Positions 1-10,767 are shown, counted from the stretch's first letter. The stretch: 64,000 bases of DNA from Lachnospiraceae bacterium (GCA_014804615.1 JAAUZL010000024.1:288809-352808), one strand, 5' to 3'. Notes: generated by a model from the sequence alone, not told the origin. Made by a program: numbers and translations.

Positions 1-100
1 CCACAGACAAAACCACCCACTGCCGGTTTTTCGGCACCAGGTAGTAGAGGGCAAAGGAAAGCACCCACAATATCACAAAAGCATTTGAAAGAAACTGCAT
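1..100 (-). CDS. MBOAT family O-acyltransferase (DltB-like), N-terminus only, runs off left edge
   Basis: Reverse complement translates MQFLSNAFVILWVLSFALYYLVPKNRQWVVLSV, typical MBOAT N-terminus; directly upstream of ACP. Confidence 0.65.
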   Translation of the reverse strand, partial: MQFLSNAFVILWVLSFALYYLVPKNRQWVVLSV

Positions 101-331
101 TTATTCCTCCACCAGGCGTCTTACCAGATCTATGATCGCCTCTTTGTTCCTGAAATTCTCTGCCACCACATACTTGGCATCCACCTCAATATCGAACGCA
201 TCCTCCAACTCGCTCACGATATTGATGACGGTAAAGGAGTCTATAATCCCCTCCTCCATCATATTGTCGCCCGTGTAGCTGATGGCCTCCTCACAGTACT
301 CTTCCAGAATCTCTAACACCTTTTCTTCCAT
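101..331 (-). CDS. Acyl/peptidyl carrier protein
   Basis: 76 aa; MEEGIIDSFTVINIVSELEDAFDIEVDA has the carrier D-S phosphopantetheine site; dlt-like neighbours. Confidence 0.9.
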   Translation of the reverse strand: MEEKVLEILEEYCEEAISYTGDNMMEEGIIDSFTVINIVSELEDAFDIEVDAKYVVAENFRNKEAIIDLVRRLVEE

Positions 332-338
332 AATACAG

Positions 339-1199
339 TTATCCTTTCAGTCGATACTTAATTTTCAGTAAATCCCCGTCCACGAAAGGCAGATACAGCA
401 TATTTTCCTCTTCCTTCTGCTTTTCCGGCGAAATTTTGCGGTACCGCAGCACCTCCGCCTGCACCCCGTCCACCTGAGTCTGCAGCGGCGGAAAAATATC
501 GCTTTTCCCGTAATCCACACTGCGCAGCAAACGGTACAGCTCCTCCGGCTTCTTTTCTAAATCCAGAAAGCCGTCCCCCGGTATCTGGGTAGAACGATAC
601 ATCCTCCTATCCGACGAGAATTCCTGAGGTCTTGCCTGGGCGCTTTTTGCAAGCACCGCTGCAAAGCACTCATAAAATCCCTCACAGGCCAGATCCATCA
701 ACCGCTCCGTCAGCTCGTATGCCTTCATATCCGGGCCGATCTCACAGGTTTTCTGTATGATAATGCTCCCCTCATCCACGCCCGCCGTCACATAATGCCA
801 GGTGATGCCTGTCTGTGTCTCTCCCTGATAGATCACCCAGCTTGGAGCATTTCTTCCGGGATAGTCCGGCAGAAGGGCATTGTGAAAATTAATGATGGTG
901 ATATTCTCCCGCTCCACCAAAGAAGCCGGAAACAGGAAATTATTGCTGGCGGAGAGGATCAGGGTTTCTTCCGCGATCCCGCCAAGATAATCGCCAAGCT
1001 CCTTTTTATCAGGAATACTTGCATAGGGAATTCCCCGCTCTTTGCATATCTGTTCGGTGACACTTAAGGCGTGGGGCTCATGCTCTATGAACTCCAGCGC
1101 GTAGCCATAGTCCGCCTTTTTGTCATCCACATATTTCAGTATATTTCCGGTCGCTTTGCCATAACCGATCACCACGACCCTGCGAAAATCTGTCTCCAT
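339..1199 (-). CDS. Formyltransferase family protein (methionyl-tRNA/sugar formyltransferase fold)
   Basis: INFHNALLPDYPGRNAPSWVIYQGETQTGITWHYVTAGVDEGSII motif; likely start METDFRRV. Confidence 0.8.
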   Translation of the reverse strand: METDFRRVVVIGYGKATGNILKYVDDKKADYGYALEFIEHEPHALSVTEQICKERGIPYASIPDKKELGDYLGGIAEETLILSASNNFLFPASLVERENITIINFHNALLPDYPGRNAPSWVIYQGETQTGITWHYVTAGVDEGSIIIQKTCEIGPDMKAYELTERLMDLACEGFYECFAAVLAKSAQARPQEFSSDRRMYRSTQIPGDGFLDLEKKPEELYRLLRSVDYGKSDIFPPLQTQVDGVQAEVLRYRKISPEKQKEEENMLYLPFVDGDLLKIKYRLKG

Positions 1200-1278
1200 A
1201 TAACCTTCCCACAATTCAGCACACACCCATTCGCAAAATCGCGTTTACAACGCTTTCCGCAGTTTCACAGCTGAATTG

Positions 1279-2799
1279 TTACACTATGTATTCCTTCAAT
1301 TTCACCCGGTCGATCTTGCCATTGGCATTGATCGGCATTTTTTCTACCGTGATCACCTTGTCCGGCAGCATATACTCCGGCACCAGACGGGATATCTTTT
1401 CATTGATGTATGCTTTCTCCAGCGCCTCCTCGATAAAAAGCACGATCTTATGGCGCTTCTCGTCATATAAGCAACAGCACAGCGTGATCTCCTCCAGAGA
1501 GGAAACTGCCGTCTCGATCTCTCCCAGTTCGATCCGATGTCCCATGTGCTTGATCTGGAAATCCTTCCGGGAAAGGTAGATGATCTCACCGTACTCATTG
1601 TATTTGACGATGTCTCCCGTCCGGTAGATCTGCTCCGGCACCGCTTGATTCAGCGGATTCTGCACAAAAGCTTCCCTGGTCTTTTCCGGATTTTTATAAT
1701 AGCCCATGGACAGGGACGTCCCTCTGACGCAGAGCTCTCCCGGCTCCTCTCCCGTCACCGGCTCATCCTTCTCATTCAAGATCAGAATGTCCGTGTTCGG
1801 CATCGGTATACCGATGGGGAGCGGTTCTTCATCCGCAAACTCACGGTCTACTATATAATAGGTACAGGCATCGGTGATCTCCGTGGGGCCGTAGAGATTC
1901 GCATATTGCACATCCGGCAAGAACTTACGCCACACGTTGAGCTGCTTGTTGGGCATCACTTCGCCGCAGAAAAGCACCCGCCGCAGGGTATCCGACAGAT
2001 CCACGTTGCGGAATGCCTTGAGCTTCGCTACCACGATCAGCGCCGAGGGCACCCAGAAAATCGTGTTGATCTTCTTCTCCCGCAGGTACTCAAGCAAAGG
2101 CACCGGCTGGGCAAAAAGATTTTTCGGAATGATATAGGTAGTCGCCCCCGTTTTCAGGGTGCTGTATATATCCAAAATCGAATTGTCAAAATAAAAGGGC
2201 GCCTGATTGCCGAAGCTGTCCTTCTCCGTGATCTCAAAGGTTTCCGTCACCCAGTCGATATAGTCGATCACAGCCCGGTGGTTGATCGTCACGCCTTTGG
2301 GCACCCCTGTGGACCCGGAAGTAAAGAGCACATACAGAAGATCCGTATCAATGCCCCGCTTTCTGGCCGCTTCCAGCGCCGCCTCCTTTTCAGTATCCTG
2401 TTCTTCGGATGCTAAAACCTCTTCCAACAGAAGAAATTCGCCCTGATACTCATACTGTGAAAAAACCTCTCGAAGAGATGCCGTGGTGATGACCACCGCC
2501 GGTTCCAGAACCTCCAGAATCTTATTGACACGGCTTCCCGGCATGTCCACATCAATGGGAGAATAAAAATTACAGCTGTAGGCCGCCCCCATAAAGGAGG
2601 TGAGCACGTCCACTCCCTTTTCCAGAAAAACAGCCACAGGCTTTTTAAACAGACCTTTCTCTGTCAGTTCACAGGCGATGATCCGCGCCTGCCGTCTGAG
2701 TTCCCCAAAGGTGATCTCTTTCTTTGCATCCGCATAGGCCGTCTTATCGGGAAAACGCTTCGCCGTTTCATCCAGCCAGTAGGTAACGTTCGCTTTCAT
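1279..2799 (-). CDS. AMP-binding adenylation enzyme, DltA-like (amino acid:carrier protein ligase)
   Basis: LFTSGSTGVPKGV, YGPTE, YRTGD, NGKIDR motifs; next to carrier protein; likely start MKANVTYW. Confidence 0.9.
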   Translation of the reverse strand: MKANVTYWLDETAKRFPDKTAYADAKKEITFGELRRQARIIACELTEKGLFKKPVAVFLEKGVDVLTSFMGAAYSCNFYSPIDVDMPGSRVNKILEVLEPAVVITTASLREVFSQYEYQGEFLLLEEVLASEEQDTEKEAALEAARKRGIDTDLLYVLFTSGSTGVPKGVTINHRAVIDYIDWVTETFEITEKDSFGNQAPFYFDNSILDIYSTLKTGATTYIIPKNLFAQPVPLLEYLREKKINTIFWVPSALIVVAKLKAFRNVDLSDTLRRVLFCGEVMPNKQLNVWRKFLPDVQYANLYGPTEITDACTYYIVDREFADEEPLPIGIPMPNTDILILNEKDEPVTGEEPGELCVRGTSLSMGYYKNPEKTREAFVQNPLNQAVPEQIYRTGDIVKYNEYGEIIYLSRKDFQIKHMGHRIELGEIETAVSSLEEITLCCCLYDEKRHKIVLFIEEALEKAYINEKISRLVPEYMLPDKVITVEKMPINANGKIDRVKLKEYIV

Positions 2800-2846
2800 G
2801 TCTTTCCTCCATGTCACGGCAGTTTGCTGCAATGACACGCCTCGCA

Positions 2847-3923
2847 TTACGGCGCCGCAATCACGGGATAGTAAGTATCCGCCGTTTTCTCTGTCTTTAC
2901 ATGGTACACATCATACAAATCTGTCATCTCAAGGCCGCATCCCGCCGGATCGTAGGAACCATAGAGCGCAATTCCTCTCTTTTCCACCAGTTCTTTCAAC
3001 TCTTCCTCCACCTCCAGCGTAATCTGAAAGGCCTCCTCAGATTCTATGTAATTATACATCATGGGCGAATAGGGTGGCAAGTATAAAATGACCTCCACAC
3101 CCGCCTCCTGCAGATGGTCGATCAACGCGGAAAGCCGCCAGAAATGATCCTCATCTATCTCATGATAGTCTGTCATGCGGTAGACCACGTGCTCCTCCAT
3201 GGCCTGCTTGGTCATCTCCTCCACTTCCTCCGCTCTCACCTCGCGAAGCTCCCGCTGATAACTGACACTGCCGTCAGAATGTTTGAGATAGCCGTCCGTC
3301 TCCCAGTCCTCCGTATAAGAAACAGAAAACCGTTTGCTTTCGGGGAGCAGGGTGACATTGTAGCGGAAATAGTCCAGCGAAAGCGTTTTGGGGATATCCC
3401 TCCCCGTATCCTTTGACGGACGCGCAAAATCCTCGCTGAACTTTCCGTCAATGATAAGTCCCATATAGTTGGCATAAGATTGCAGTTCTTTCCATTTTTC
3501 ATTGTCATGGCTTGTGTTAAAAAGAAAAGGGTCCACCCCGATCACCATGGTCTCCGGCAGCTTATCCTGCTGAAACAAAATCCCCGCTACCGCCATCAAG
3601 TCATAAATCGTGGCCTCCGACAGTCCCGCATTATAAAAGGAATCCGTCTCAAACATGGTATGATCGAAGGTATACACCCTGCTGGATCCCAGAATCATTG
3701 TCTGAAACGGCTCCTCCTGACTGCTCAGACGGGCTGCCACCAGATTTCTGTCGTTATAATCGGATTCTTCGAGACCCTCAACGTTCCTTCCCGCCGCCAT
3801 CTGTGCCGCAATATCATCATAAGTGACCCGCAGCAGCGCGTAAGAGTCCACATACCAGTTCACGATCCCTATAAAAAGAAGCACCGGCAAAAGAAAGAGC
3901 ACCGGCTTGTACCATTTTTTCAT
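2847..3923 (-). CDS. DltD/SGNH-like membrane-anchored protein
   Basis: N-terminal TM, ILGSSRVYTFDH block, position in dlt-like cassette. Confidence 0.55.
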   Translation of the reverse strand: MKKWYKPVLFLLPVLLFIGIVNWYVDSYALLRVTYDDIAAQMAAGRNVEGLEESDYNDRNLVAARLSSQEEPFQTMILGSSRVYTFDHTMFETDSFYNAGLSEATIYDLMAVAGILFQQDKLPETMVIGVDPFLFNTSHDNEKWKELQSYANYMGLIIDGKFSEDFARPSKDTGRDIPKTLSLDYFRYNVTLLPESKRFSVSYTEDWETDGYLKHSDGSVSYQRELREVRAEEVEEMTKQAMEEHVVYRMTDYHEIDEDHFWRLSALIDHLQEAGVEVILYLPPYSPMMYNYIESEEAFQITLEVEEELKELVEKRGIALYGSYDPAGCGLEMTDLYDVYHVKTEKTADTYYPVIAAP

Positions 3924-5578
3924 CCTTGTGTCCCTTCCTCCCTCTCAATCTTTTCATCTGCCCTCTCACCGAAACTGTAAGCAAGCAAAAGCGGCAGCGC
4001 AGCAAACACCCCATAGGCGTAACGAAATTCATTGTAAACAGGCGTTGCCAGTAAAAGACTTCCCAAAAGCATCAGACAGGGCACATAGACAAGTGCATTC
4101 TGCCTGCGATACAGGGAGTACGCCAGGCCCAGCAGCAAAAGCCAGGTGTTGGCTCCCAGGCTCCACACCCGGTTATAGAGTGCCTGAAACCCCTGCAAAA
4201 ATTTGCCCATGGCAAGGCTGTCATCATAGGAAAAAACTTTCCTCTCCGTCTCGATTCCAAAGGGATTGTCTACCATATAATACTCTGTGTAAAGATACTG
4301 GTCATGGGGCGTATGCAGAGCGTAATAGCCCGCAGTCTGCCGGATCTCCGCCTCCAGATACTGCATGGGATTGCGAAGTCCTACCCGGAACCAGAGCTTA
4401 GCGTAAGCTCCCCGGTTTTTCGCAATAACCTCCTGATCCCCATACTCCCGTATGTAATTCTTAGTCACATCAAACAGATAGGGGTTGTAATACTCTTCGA
4501 TCTCCGCAAGCGGCACCACCGCCTCCAGCATCGCCACTTCCTCCTCTGTAAGACTTCCTCCTCTGACGTAAGCACACAGCAGATGCTGGGTCGGCATGGC
4601 AAGACTCTCGATGGTATCCGGCTGTTCTACCTGCAGGCCATGTAAAATCGGACCCTGCCAGAGAAAATAGGAGCCCAGCACCATCGCCACACTGAAAAAC
4701 AGCCGCTGTCTGCCCAAATGCATCTGCTCCCGGGAAATGCCGTTCACCTTCCGACACCATATGGACATGATCAGAAAAAAAGCCGTCCCCAGAAACACAA
4801 AAATGCCATTGCTGCGCAGCAGGCAGACCGCTACTCCGGCCACATAAAATAACACCCATTGTCTTTTCCTTGCCACTTCCGCTGTACCACAACCTAAAAC
4901 CGCCCACACAAAAAGCAGAAAGGCCGCCGTAAACCAGGCATCCTTCCCCATGCAGATACTCAGCATGCCGTTAACCGGAAGAAAGGCATAAAAAACTACC
5001 GCAAGGGCAAGCCACAAAATCCGAGTGCCCCTTCGGTACAAAAGATACAGATAAAGCCCAAACACCGCCGCCACAAGCGCCATCTGAAAGAAGGTATAAA
5101 GCGCCACCGCCGCCGTGTAGGTGCCAAACAAGCCATATCCCACCGTCAAAAACACCTTCATGAGCAGTGTGTGAAAATAGGGATGATGATTCGACCGGGC
5201 CGCAAGCCCCAGCGCCTGTTCCATCTGCCACACCGCATCGTTATTAAACCAGGTAGGAAAATACATCAGATAATAGGGCAGATAGCACAGCAGACAGAGC
5301 AGGAAGAAAATAAGCCAGATCCACCAATGGCCTTGTCTCTCTGCTCCCTTAAAAAGACATTTCCGATTATCAAGAAAAAAACAAAACAGAAGTAAAATAC
5401 CATAGCTCGCGAGCATCCAGAGAAAAAGCCGTCCCACGTTTAACAGATTGCTGTAGGAGGCCGATTTCTGCCAGTCTCCCAGCACAATAAAAAAGGCATA
5501 GGAGAACGCAAAAGGAAGCAGGAGCAGGAGCTCCCGCCATGTGGGCCGTCTTATCCCTTTATCTCTCTGTACTTCCAT
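3920..5578 (-). CDS. Polytopic membrane protein (DUF6020-like, putative GT-C type)
   Basis: Many TM segments; resembles the 24879..26573 protein. Confidence 0.6.
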   Translation of the reverse strand: MEVQRDKGIRRPTWRELLLLLPFAFSYAFFIVLGDWQKSASYSNLLNVGRLFLWMLASYGILLLFCFFLDNRKCLFKGAERQGHWWIWLIFFLLCLLCYLPYYLMYFPTWFNNDAVWQMEQALGLAARSNHHPYFHTLLMKVFLTVGYGLFGTYTAAVALYTFFQMALVAAVFGLYLYLLYRRGTRILWLALAVVFYAFLPVNGMLSICMGKDAWFTAAFLLFVWAVLGCGTAEVARKRQWVLFYVAGVAVCLLRSNGIFVFLGTAFFLIMSIWCRKVNGISREQMHLGRQRLFFSVAMVLGSYFLWQGPILHGLQVEQPDTIESLAMPTQHLLCAYVRGGSLTEEEVAMLEAVVPLAEIEEYYNPYLFDVTKNYIREYGDQEVIAKNRGAYAKLWFRVGLRNPMQYLEAEIRQTAGYYALHTPHDQYLYTEYYMVDNPFGIETERKVFSYDDSLAMGKFLQGFQALYNRVWSLGANTWLLLLGLAYSLYRRQNALVYVPCLMLLGSLLLATPVYNEFRYAYGVFAALPLLLAYSFGERADEKIEREEGTQG

Positions 5579-5590
5579 CGCGTCTCCTTT

Positions 5591-6703
5591 TTACTTTCTC
5601 TGATATTTCCCGCACAGTTCTTCGATATAATCCTGCCACTGTTCATAAATTGCCGCACCATTAGCTCTTTCGGCGATTTTTCTGGCATTTCTGCCGAGTT
5701 TCTCCGCAAATGCGGGATCCTCGATCAGCCGATTGATACCATTCTCCATAGCCTTTGCATCCTTGATGGGAATGAGGAGACCGTCCTCTTCATTCGTCAT
5801 GATCGTGCGCGGACCGCCGCAGGGACAATCCGTCGCCACAATGGGGAGTCCCAGCGCCATAGCCTCCATGAGGGCATTGGGCAGTCCCTCCCAATCTGAA
5901 GAGAAGGCAAACAACGCCGCATCCGCCATATCCTGTTCCAAACTGTCGCTGGCTCCCATCAGATGTATATACTCTCCTGCATGATTCTCCTCAATGATCC
6001 TCTCCAGAATCTCCTTCGTACCGTCCAGAGAATCGCCGCCATAAATCTTTAAATCATAGTCCGGGTGCTTCTTGTGCACCTCGAAGAACGCCTGCAGCAG
6101 CATCGGCTGGTTCTTGAAATCCACCAGCCTGCCCGACTGCACTACCGTCTTTGTCCTCGACGCAGGCTCCGGCACGCCGATATATTTCGGATTGATCGGA
6201 TTCAGAATGATCCGGGAATTGTTCTGCAGCCTCGGTGCGAAGAACTCCTTCGCGCCCTCCGTCTGAAAAACGCATCCGTCGGCACGGGGAAACAGGATCG
6301 GTATCTGTATTTTGTCCGATAACTCCTCATAGTGCCCCACCGGATCAGTACGGATGGAGATCAGTACCGGTATCTTGATGAAATATGCAGCCATAAGCCC
6401 TCTGTAAAGCGCCCGCCTGGCAAAGGGAATCAAAATGTCCGGCTTCTCCTTTTTCAGAAAATCCCGCAGATACTTCACACGCAGATAAAACTGAATAAGA
6501 CGATGCTTTTTCTCATCGCCTTCCCGCAGTCCTACATGCACACGCCTCACTCGCTCGTCCGTCTGAAATTCGTTCTCTCCGTACCATTCCGTAGCGATCA
6601 GAACCTCATAACCATTCCCGGCAAACTGATTCGCCAGATTCGTGACAACGCGCTCCGCGCCACCCTGCTCTAAACAGTTTAAATGAAACGCTATCTTCTT
6701 CAT
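5591..6703 (-). CDS. Glycosyltransferase family 4
   Basis: EQGGAERVVTNLA and SDWEGLPNALMEAMALGLPIVATDCPCGGP motifs. Confidence 0.9.
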   Translation of the reverse strand: MKKIAFHLNCLEQGGAERVVTNLANQFAGNGYEVLIATEWYGENEFQTDERVRRVHVGLREGDEKKHRLIQFYLRVKYLRDFLKKEKPDILIPFARRALYRGLMAAYFIKIPVLISIRTDPVGHYEELSDKIQIPILFPRADGCVFQTEGAKEFFAPRLQNNSRIILNPINPKYIGVPEPASRTKTVVQSGRLVDFKNQPMLLQAFFEVHKKHPDYDLKIYGGDSLDGTKEILERIIEENHAGEYIHLMGASDSLEQDMADAALFAFSSDWEGLPNALMEAMALGLPIVATDCPCGGPRTIMTNEEDGLLIPIKDAKAMENGINRLIEDPAFAEKLGRNARKIAERANGAAIYEQWQDYIEELCGKYQRK

Positions 6704-6721
6704 TGAATTATACCATCTTTT

Positions 6722-7834
6722 CTATAATATTTCATCCGCCCAGCCACAGATTTTCTCCACATACGCCTCCGTCGTATAATTTCCGGCACATGCAAGCGCC
6801 ATCCGGCTGTAATGCTCCATCTTCTCCGGATTTTCCAACAGAGATATGATTTCCCCGGCGAGCGCTCTCTCCTCAGCCGTAATATGCGTCGGATCGTAAT
6901 CTTCCTCCGGGCTCATATTCGGGATCAGTATTCCATAGCGGTCCTGCAATATTTCCCTCGGTCCCGTCATACAGTCGGTCGCTATCGCGGGAACACCTAG
7001 CGCCATCGCCTCCACCAGCGCATTGGGAAAGCCCTCGTAATAGGAAGTCAGTACATACAAACATGCTTTTTTCAGATAAGGGTAGGGATTTTTCTGCACT
7101 CCGGTGAAAAAGACATCACCCTCAACCCCCAGCTTCCTGGCAAGCTCCCTGTAAACCGTAAATTCCCCTTCTCCAATAATCATCAGCTTCGTATCCGGCA
7201 GCTTTCCATGCACCAGCGCAAAGCTCTTGAACAGATGCCAGAAGCCCTTGACCACATCCTCCCGGCTCATCGAGACGATCACGCGCCCTTCCCTCCAGGG
7301 AAGCGTTATCTCTTCCCGCTCGGACAGGATTTTTACTTGTGCCAGATCAAAGGGATTGCTCAGAATGACCGCCTTGTCACACCGGTATTTCTCCTGTATT
7401 TCACGACAGATTGCCTCTGAGCAGCAGATCACCCGATCCGCATGCCTGCAAAACATCCGTATCTGTCTCGGATTCCCCATATCCATATAGCTTCTGATGC
7501 CCATCCACTTCACATCTCTACATCCCGATGCGATATTGGCAAGATTCGCCGTGGGACCGAAGCTGTAGGTGATATCGATATGTTCCTTCTTCTTGATCCG
7601 CCGAAGCTTCCATCCGCGCCGCAGCACATTCAAAACCTTGCCGAGTTTGCCGGAACGAGGCGGCAGCTGAAGATCGTCCACCGGAATGCCCTCGGTATCG
7701 TATACGATGCTGCGAGAATCAAAAATTGCGATCCGAACATCAAAATGCGGCTGCAAGAGTTTTGCAGTCGCCGCGCACACCTTTTCCATTCCGCCCTGAT
7801 GCAGAGCGGGCACGATCAATAAAATCTTTTTCAT
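6722..7834 (-). CDS. Glycosyltransferase family 4
   Basis: HQGGMEKV; SYYEGFPNALVEAMALGVPAIATDC. Confidence 0.9.
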   Translation of the reverse strand: MKKILLIVPALHQGGMEKVCAATAKLLQPHFDVRIAIFDSRSIVYDTEGIPVDDLQLPPRSGKLGKVLNVLRRGWKLRRIKKKEHIDITYSFGPTANLANIASGCRDVKWMGIRSYMDMGNPRQIRMFCRHADRVICCSEAICREIQEKYRCDKAVILSNPFDLAQVKILSEREEITLPWREGRVIVSMSREDVVKGFWHLFKSFALVHGKLPDTKLMIIGEGEFTVYRELARKLGVEGDVFFTGVQKNPYPYLKKACLYVLTSYYEGFPNALVEAMALGVPAIATDCMTGPREILQDRYGILIPNMSPEEDYDPTHITAEERALAGEIISLLENPEKMEHYSRMALACAGNYTTEAYVEKICGWADEIL

Positions 7835-7875
7835 ACACGCCCCATACTCTCTCACGCTATTCTTCCAACCATTTT

Positions 7876-9000
7876 CTACAATATCCCATACCGATAAAAG
7901 TTATCATACCATACCGCCTGCCCGCTGACGTCAAATCCGGCTGCCGCAATCTGTTCATACCGGTCTTTTCTTTCATACATCTCATGTTCTAACACATACT
8001 CTGCCCATTTCTCCGGTTTCTCTTCAATACGCAGACTGTCGACTAACTCGGTAATCTTCACTTCGTTCGCTATCGTATCGGAAATCAGGCAACGCAGTCC
8101 TGCTGCCTGCGCCTCCACGACCGTACCCGGAAGCCCTTCAAAGCGGGAAGGAAATACAAAAAAGTCCATTGCCTGATAATAATTCCACGTCTCTTTCTGA
8201 TTGCCGCAGAAAATAACTTGATCTGCCACGCCGAGTGCCGATGCACGCTCCTTCATCTCCTCCATACGGCTGCCTTCCCCTAAAAGAAGCAGCACCGCGT
8301 TACTTTTACGCGAGACGATTTTTTGAAATACCGCAAGCAGATACTCATGATTTTTGGCATAATGAAATCTTCCGACATGCCCGATCACAAATTTATCTTC
8401 CAAAGAAAGCGCGCGTCTCATACGAATACGCGTCTCTTTCCGATAGATAAACTGCTTCACATCAATGGCATTCGGCACAATTTTCACTCTGCCCGCATGT
8501 GCATTCTCCGTTCCGAATACCGACTCTGCGGCGAGCATGGAGCAGGCAAACATATGATCACATTTTTTCTTGAGCGGCATTCTGAGCAGACGGGTTGCCA
8601 CTCCTTTGATACCCTTATCCACTCCTGCACTTCTGGCATGAGCAATCGTCACAGAAACGCCGCACTTTTTGGCAATCGGCAGATATAGTGCGGCCGTGCT
8701 TGTCATATGCCCGTGTACGGCCTTAAATTCATGATGATCGGCAAAAAAGACCCGAAGCGCCTTTTTATAAGCGGCAATATTATATAATCGAAAACGGGGA
8801 ACACGGTAGATCCGTCCTCCCAGCGCTTCTATCTCCTCTTCATAATATCCTTTTTCGGTTTGATGTATCAAAAAATCGAACTGAAGCTTGTCCCTGTCAA
8901 TATGCCGATATAAATCCATTATGCGGCTTTCCGCCCCGCCCAGGCTGATGCCGCCAAGGACATGTAATATCCGTATCGGTTCTGTCATCGTAGCGACCAT
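7876..9000 (-). CDS. Glycosyltransferase family 4 (EpsF-like)
   Basis: GGISLGGAESRIMDLY; SRFEGLPGTVVEAQAAGLRCLISD. Confidence 0.9.
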   Translation of the reverse strand: MVATMTEPIRILHVLGGISLGGAESRIMDLYRHIDRDKLQFDFLIHQTEKGYYEEEIEALGGRIYRVPRFRLYNIAAYKKALRVFFADHHEFKAVHGHMTSTAALYLPIAKKCGVSVTIAHARSAGVDKGIKGVATRLLRMPLKKKCDHMFACSMLAAESVFGTENAHAGRVKIVPNAIDVKQFIYRKETRIRMRRALSLEDKFVIGHVGRFHYAKNHEYLLAVFQKIVSRKSNAVLLLLGEGSRMEEMKERASALGVADQVIFCGNQKETWNYYQAMDFFVFPSRFEGLPGTVVEAQAAGLRCLISDTIANEVKITELVDSLRIEEKPEKWAEYVLEHEMYERKDRYEQIAAAGFDVSGQAVWYDNFYRYGIL

Positions 9001-9030
9001 ACCTTTCTCATATCCGGATTTCTCACAAAA

Positions 9031-9777
9031 CTAACTGCTTCGCGCCCTGACTAGCAAAAACTTCGCCTTTGCCAGCAGATATTCTGAAACTCTGCCAAAA
9101 GCGCTTCTGGTAACAGGTGTTATTTTCAAATATTCCGCGTAGGAGATCATATTATCCCCATACTCCTCAAATATCTTCTCATACCGCTTCTTATCCGCTT
9201 CTGTGAGCGTATTTGCGTGAATGACCATCGTGGTAATTCCCTTTTTTTGTTTTAAGCTTCTGCTTAACAAAAAGGAAATCGGATAGAAAGTAACTCCCCT
9301 GTCCGTGTAAGGAGCATTCCCGAATCCATCAGTTATTTTTGTAAATCCAAGTTCTTTTAGCGCTTTCAATGTGTTTTTATCATAAGAATGCGCGGGCGCC
9401 ATGAAAATATCTGTCTCTATTCCATGTTCCTTTAACTTGTTCTTCCCATAGTCCAGCATCTCTTTCTGCCGATCATACGGAAGCCCTGCAAATTCGGAAT
9501 AATCATTCAAAGGGAAAACGCCGCCGCTTTTCGTCGTATAAACATGATAGCAGCCGTGCATGGCAAGGCAGCAGCCATGCTTTTTCAGCTCCCTCATCAC
9601 TTCATAAAAATCCCGGCGAGGCTCGCCACAGCATAACTTCTCATCCCGGTTTTCCGGAACAATACCGAGCAGCGGTGTTATCCCTGCTTTCTCAAACAGC
9701 TTCTGAAAAAAGGTAAAGTTGTCCCAATTCATATCCGGCGTAATGTCATCCATTCTCACCGCTATTTTCACGCTCAT
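9031..9777 (-). CDS. DUF2334-like polysaccharide deacetylase family protein
   Basis: VRMDDITPDMNWDNF; CLAMHGCYHVYTT; MAPAHSYDKNTLKALKELG. Confidence 0.75.
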   Translation of the reverse strand: MSVKIAVRMDDITPDMNWDNFTFFQKLFEKAGITPLLGIVPENRDEKLCCGEPRRDFYEVMRELKKHGCCLAMHGCYHVYTTKSGGVFPLNDYSEFAGLPYDRQKEMLDYGKNKLKEHGIETDIFMAPAHSYDKNTLKALKELGFTKITDGFGNAPYTDRGVTFYPISFLLSRSLKQKKGITTMVIHANTLTEADKKRYEKIFEEYGDNMISYAEYLKITPVTRSAFGRVSEYLLAKAKFLLVRARSS

Positions 9778-9790
9778 TTTACTTTCTCCT

Positions 9791-10711
9791 CTATTCCAGC
9801 GTATCTCCGGGAGCCAGTGTCAGATCACTCTCATAGCGGTCGATCAGAAGCGATCCGTCCACCGTACGCACCACAGGCTTGCCGTCAAAGACATCGATCA
9901 CCTCGCCCGGCGCATATTCCGAAAAATCGATCATCTCATCGAAAGGATGCGCCTCCCAGATCCTCACCTCCGTCTCCTGACACAGAGCAAAGGCTCCCGG
10001 AAAGGGTGCCGCCACCCCTCGGATCAGGTTATAAATATCACGTGTTCTTTTATGAAAGTCTATTTTTCCGTCCGCTGCCGTCCGCTTCTCATACCAGGAA
10101 TCAAAATCCTTAGAATCCGTCCTGATCTCAACGTGTCCGCTCTCATAAGCAGCCAAAAGCTTACGGATCAGGCGTTTTGAGCAGATCATATTCTTATACT
10201 GGGCCGTGCGGATATCATCGTGGGGCGTGATAGAGAACATTTCTGTAGCAAACACATTCGGACTGTCCGCCTTTTCATCATAGCGGAACAGATTCAGATT
10301 GAACCGGGTATCTCCCAAAATGACAGACCAGTTTAAAGGAGAACGCCCTCTCCCGAAGGGCAGATAGCCGCTGTTGCCGTGAAAACCGTAAACACCGTAC
10401 TGAAAGCAGTCAAGAACGGATTTTGGCATTAGCCGCTGCCAGCCCATGGAAATCCCGATGTCAAACTCATTTTCCCGCATGAGCTTCTGCGTCTTTTCAT
10501 CCGTCAGGAAATAGCTGTCCGCCTCATGCACGGGAATGCCGTATTTTTCTGTCAGGATGGACAGTCCCTTATAGCCTGATACCTGATTTTTCTTCGTCAC
10601 CTCCGGACTGATCGTGATGACCAGATCCACGGGGCAGATCTCCTCCCTGATAAAATTGATAATATTCTCGGAGGTATCCTTCACTCCGAACACGACCACC
10701 TTATATCTCAT
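9791..10711 (-). CDS. Sugar N-formyltransferase-like protein
   Basis: GFHGNSGYLPFGRGRSPLNWSVILGDTRFNLNLFRYDEKADSP; IRGVAAPFPGAFA; likely start MRYKVVVFG. Confidence 0.8.
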   Translation of the reverse strand: MRYKVVVFGVKDTSENIINFIREEICPVDLVITISPEVTKKNQVSGYKGLSILTEKYGIPVHEADSYFLTDEKTQKLMRENEFDIGISMGWQRLMPKSVLDCFQYGVYGFHGNSGYLPFGRGRSPLNWSVILGDTRFNLNLFRYDEKADSPNVFATEMFSITPHDDIRTAQYKNMICSKRLIRKLLAAYESGHVEIRTDSKDFDSWYEKRTAADGKIDFHKRTRDIYNLIRGVAAPFPGAFALCQETEVRIWEAHPFDEMIDFSEYAPGEVIDVFDGKPVVRTVDGSLLIDRYESDLTLAPGDTLE

Positions 10712-10767
10712 TGATTCCCGCTCTCCGACTCTGTTTTTCACATTTCCGTATCTTTATCAGTATTCTC

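Noticed and set aside
1537-2415. 292-aa plus-strand ORF
   Set aside because: Antisense shadow of the DltA-like adenylation gene
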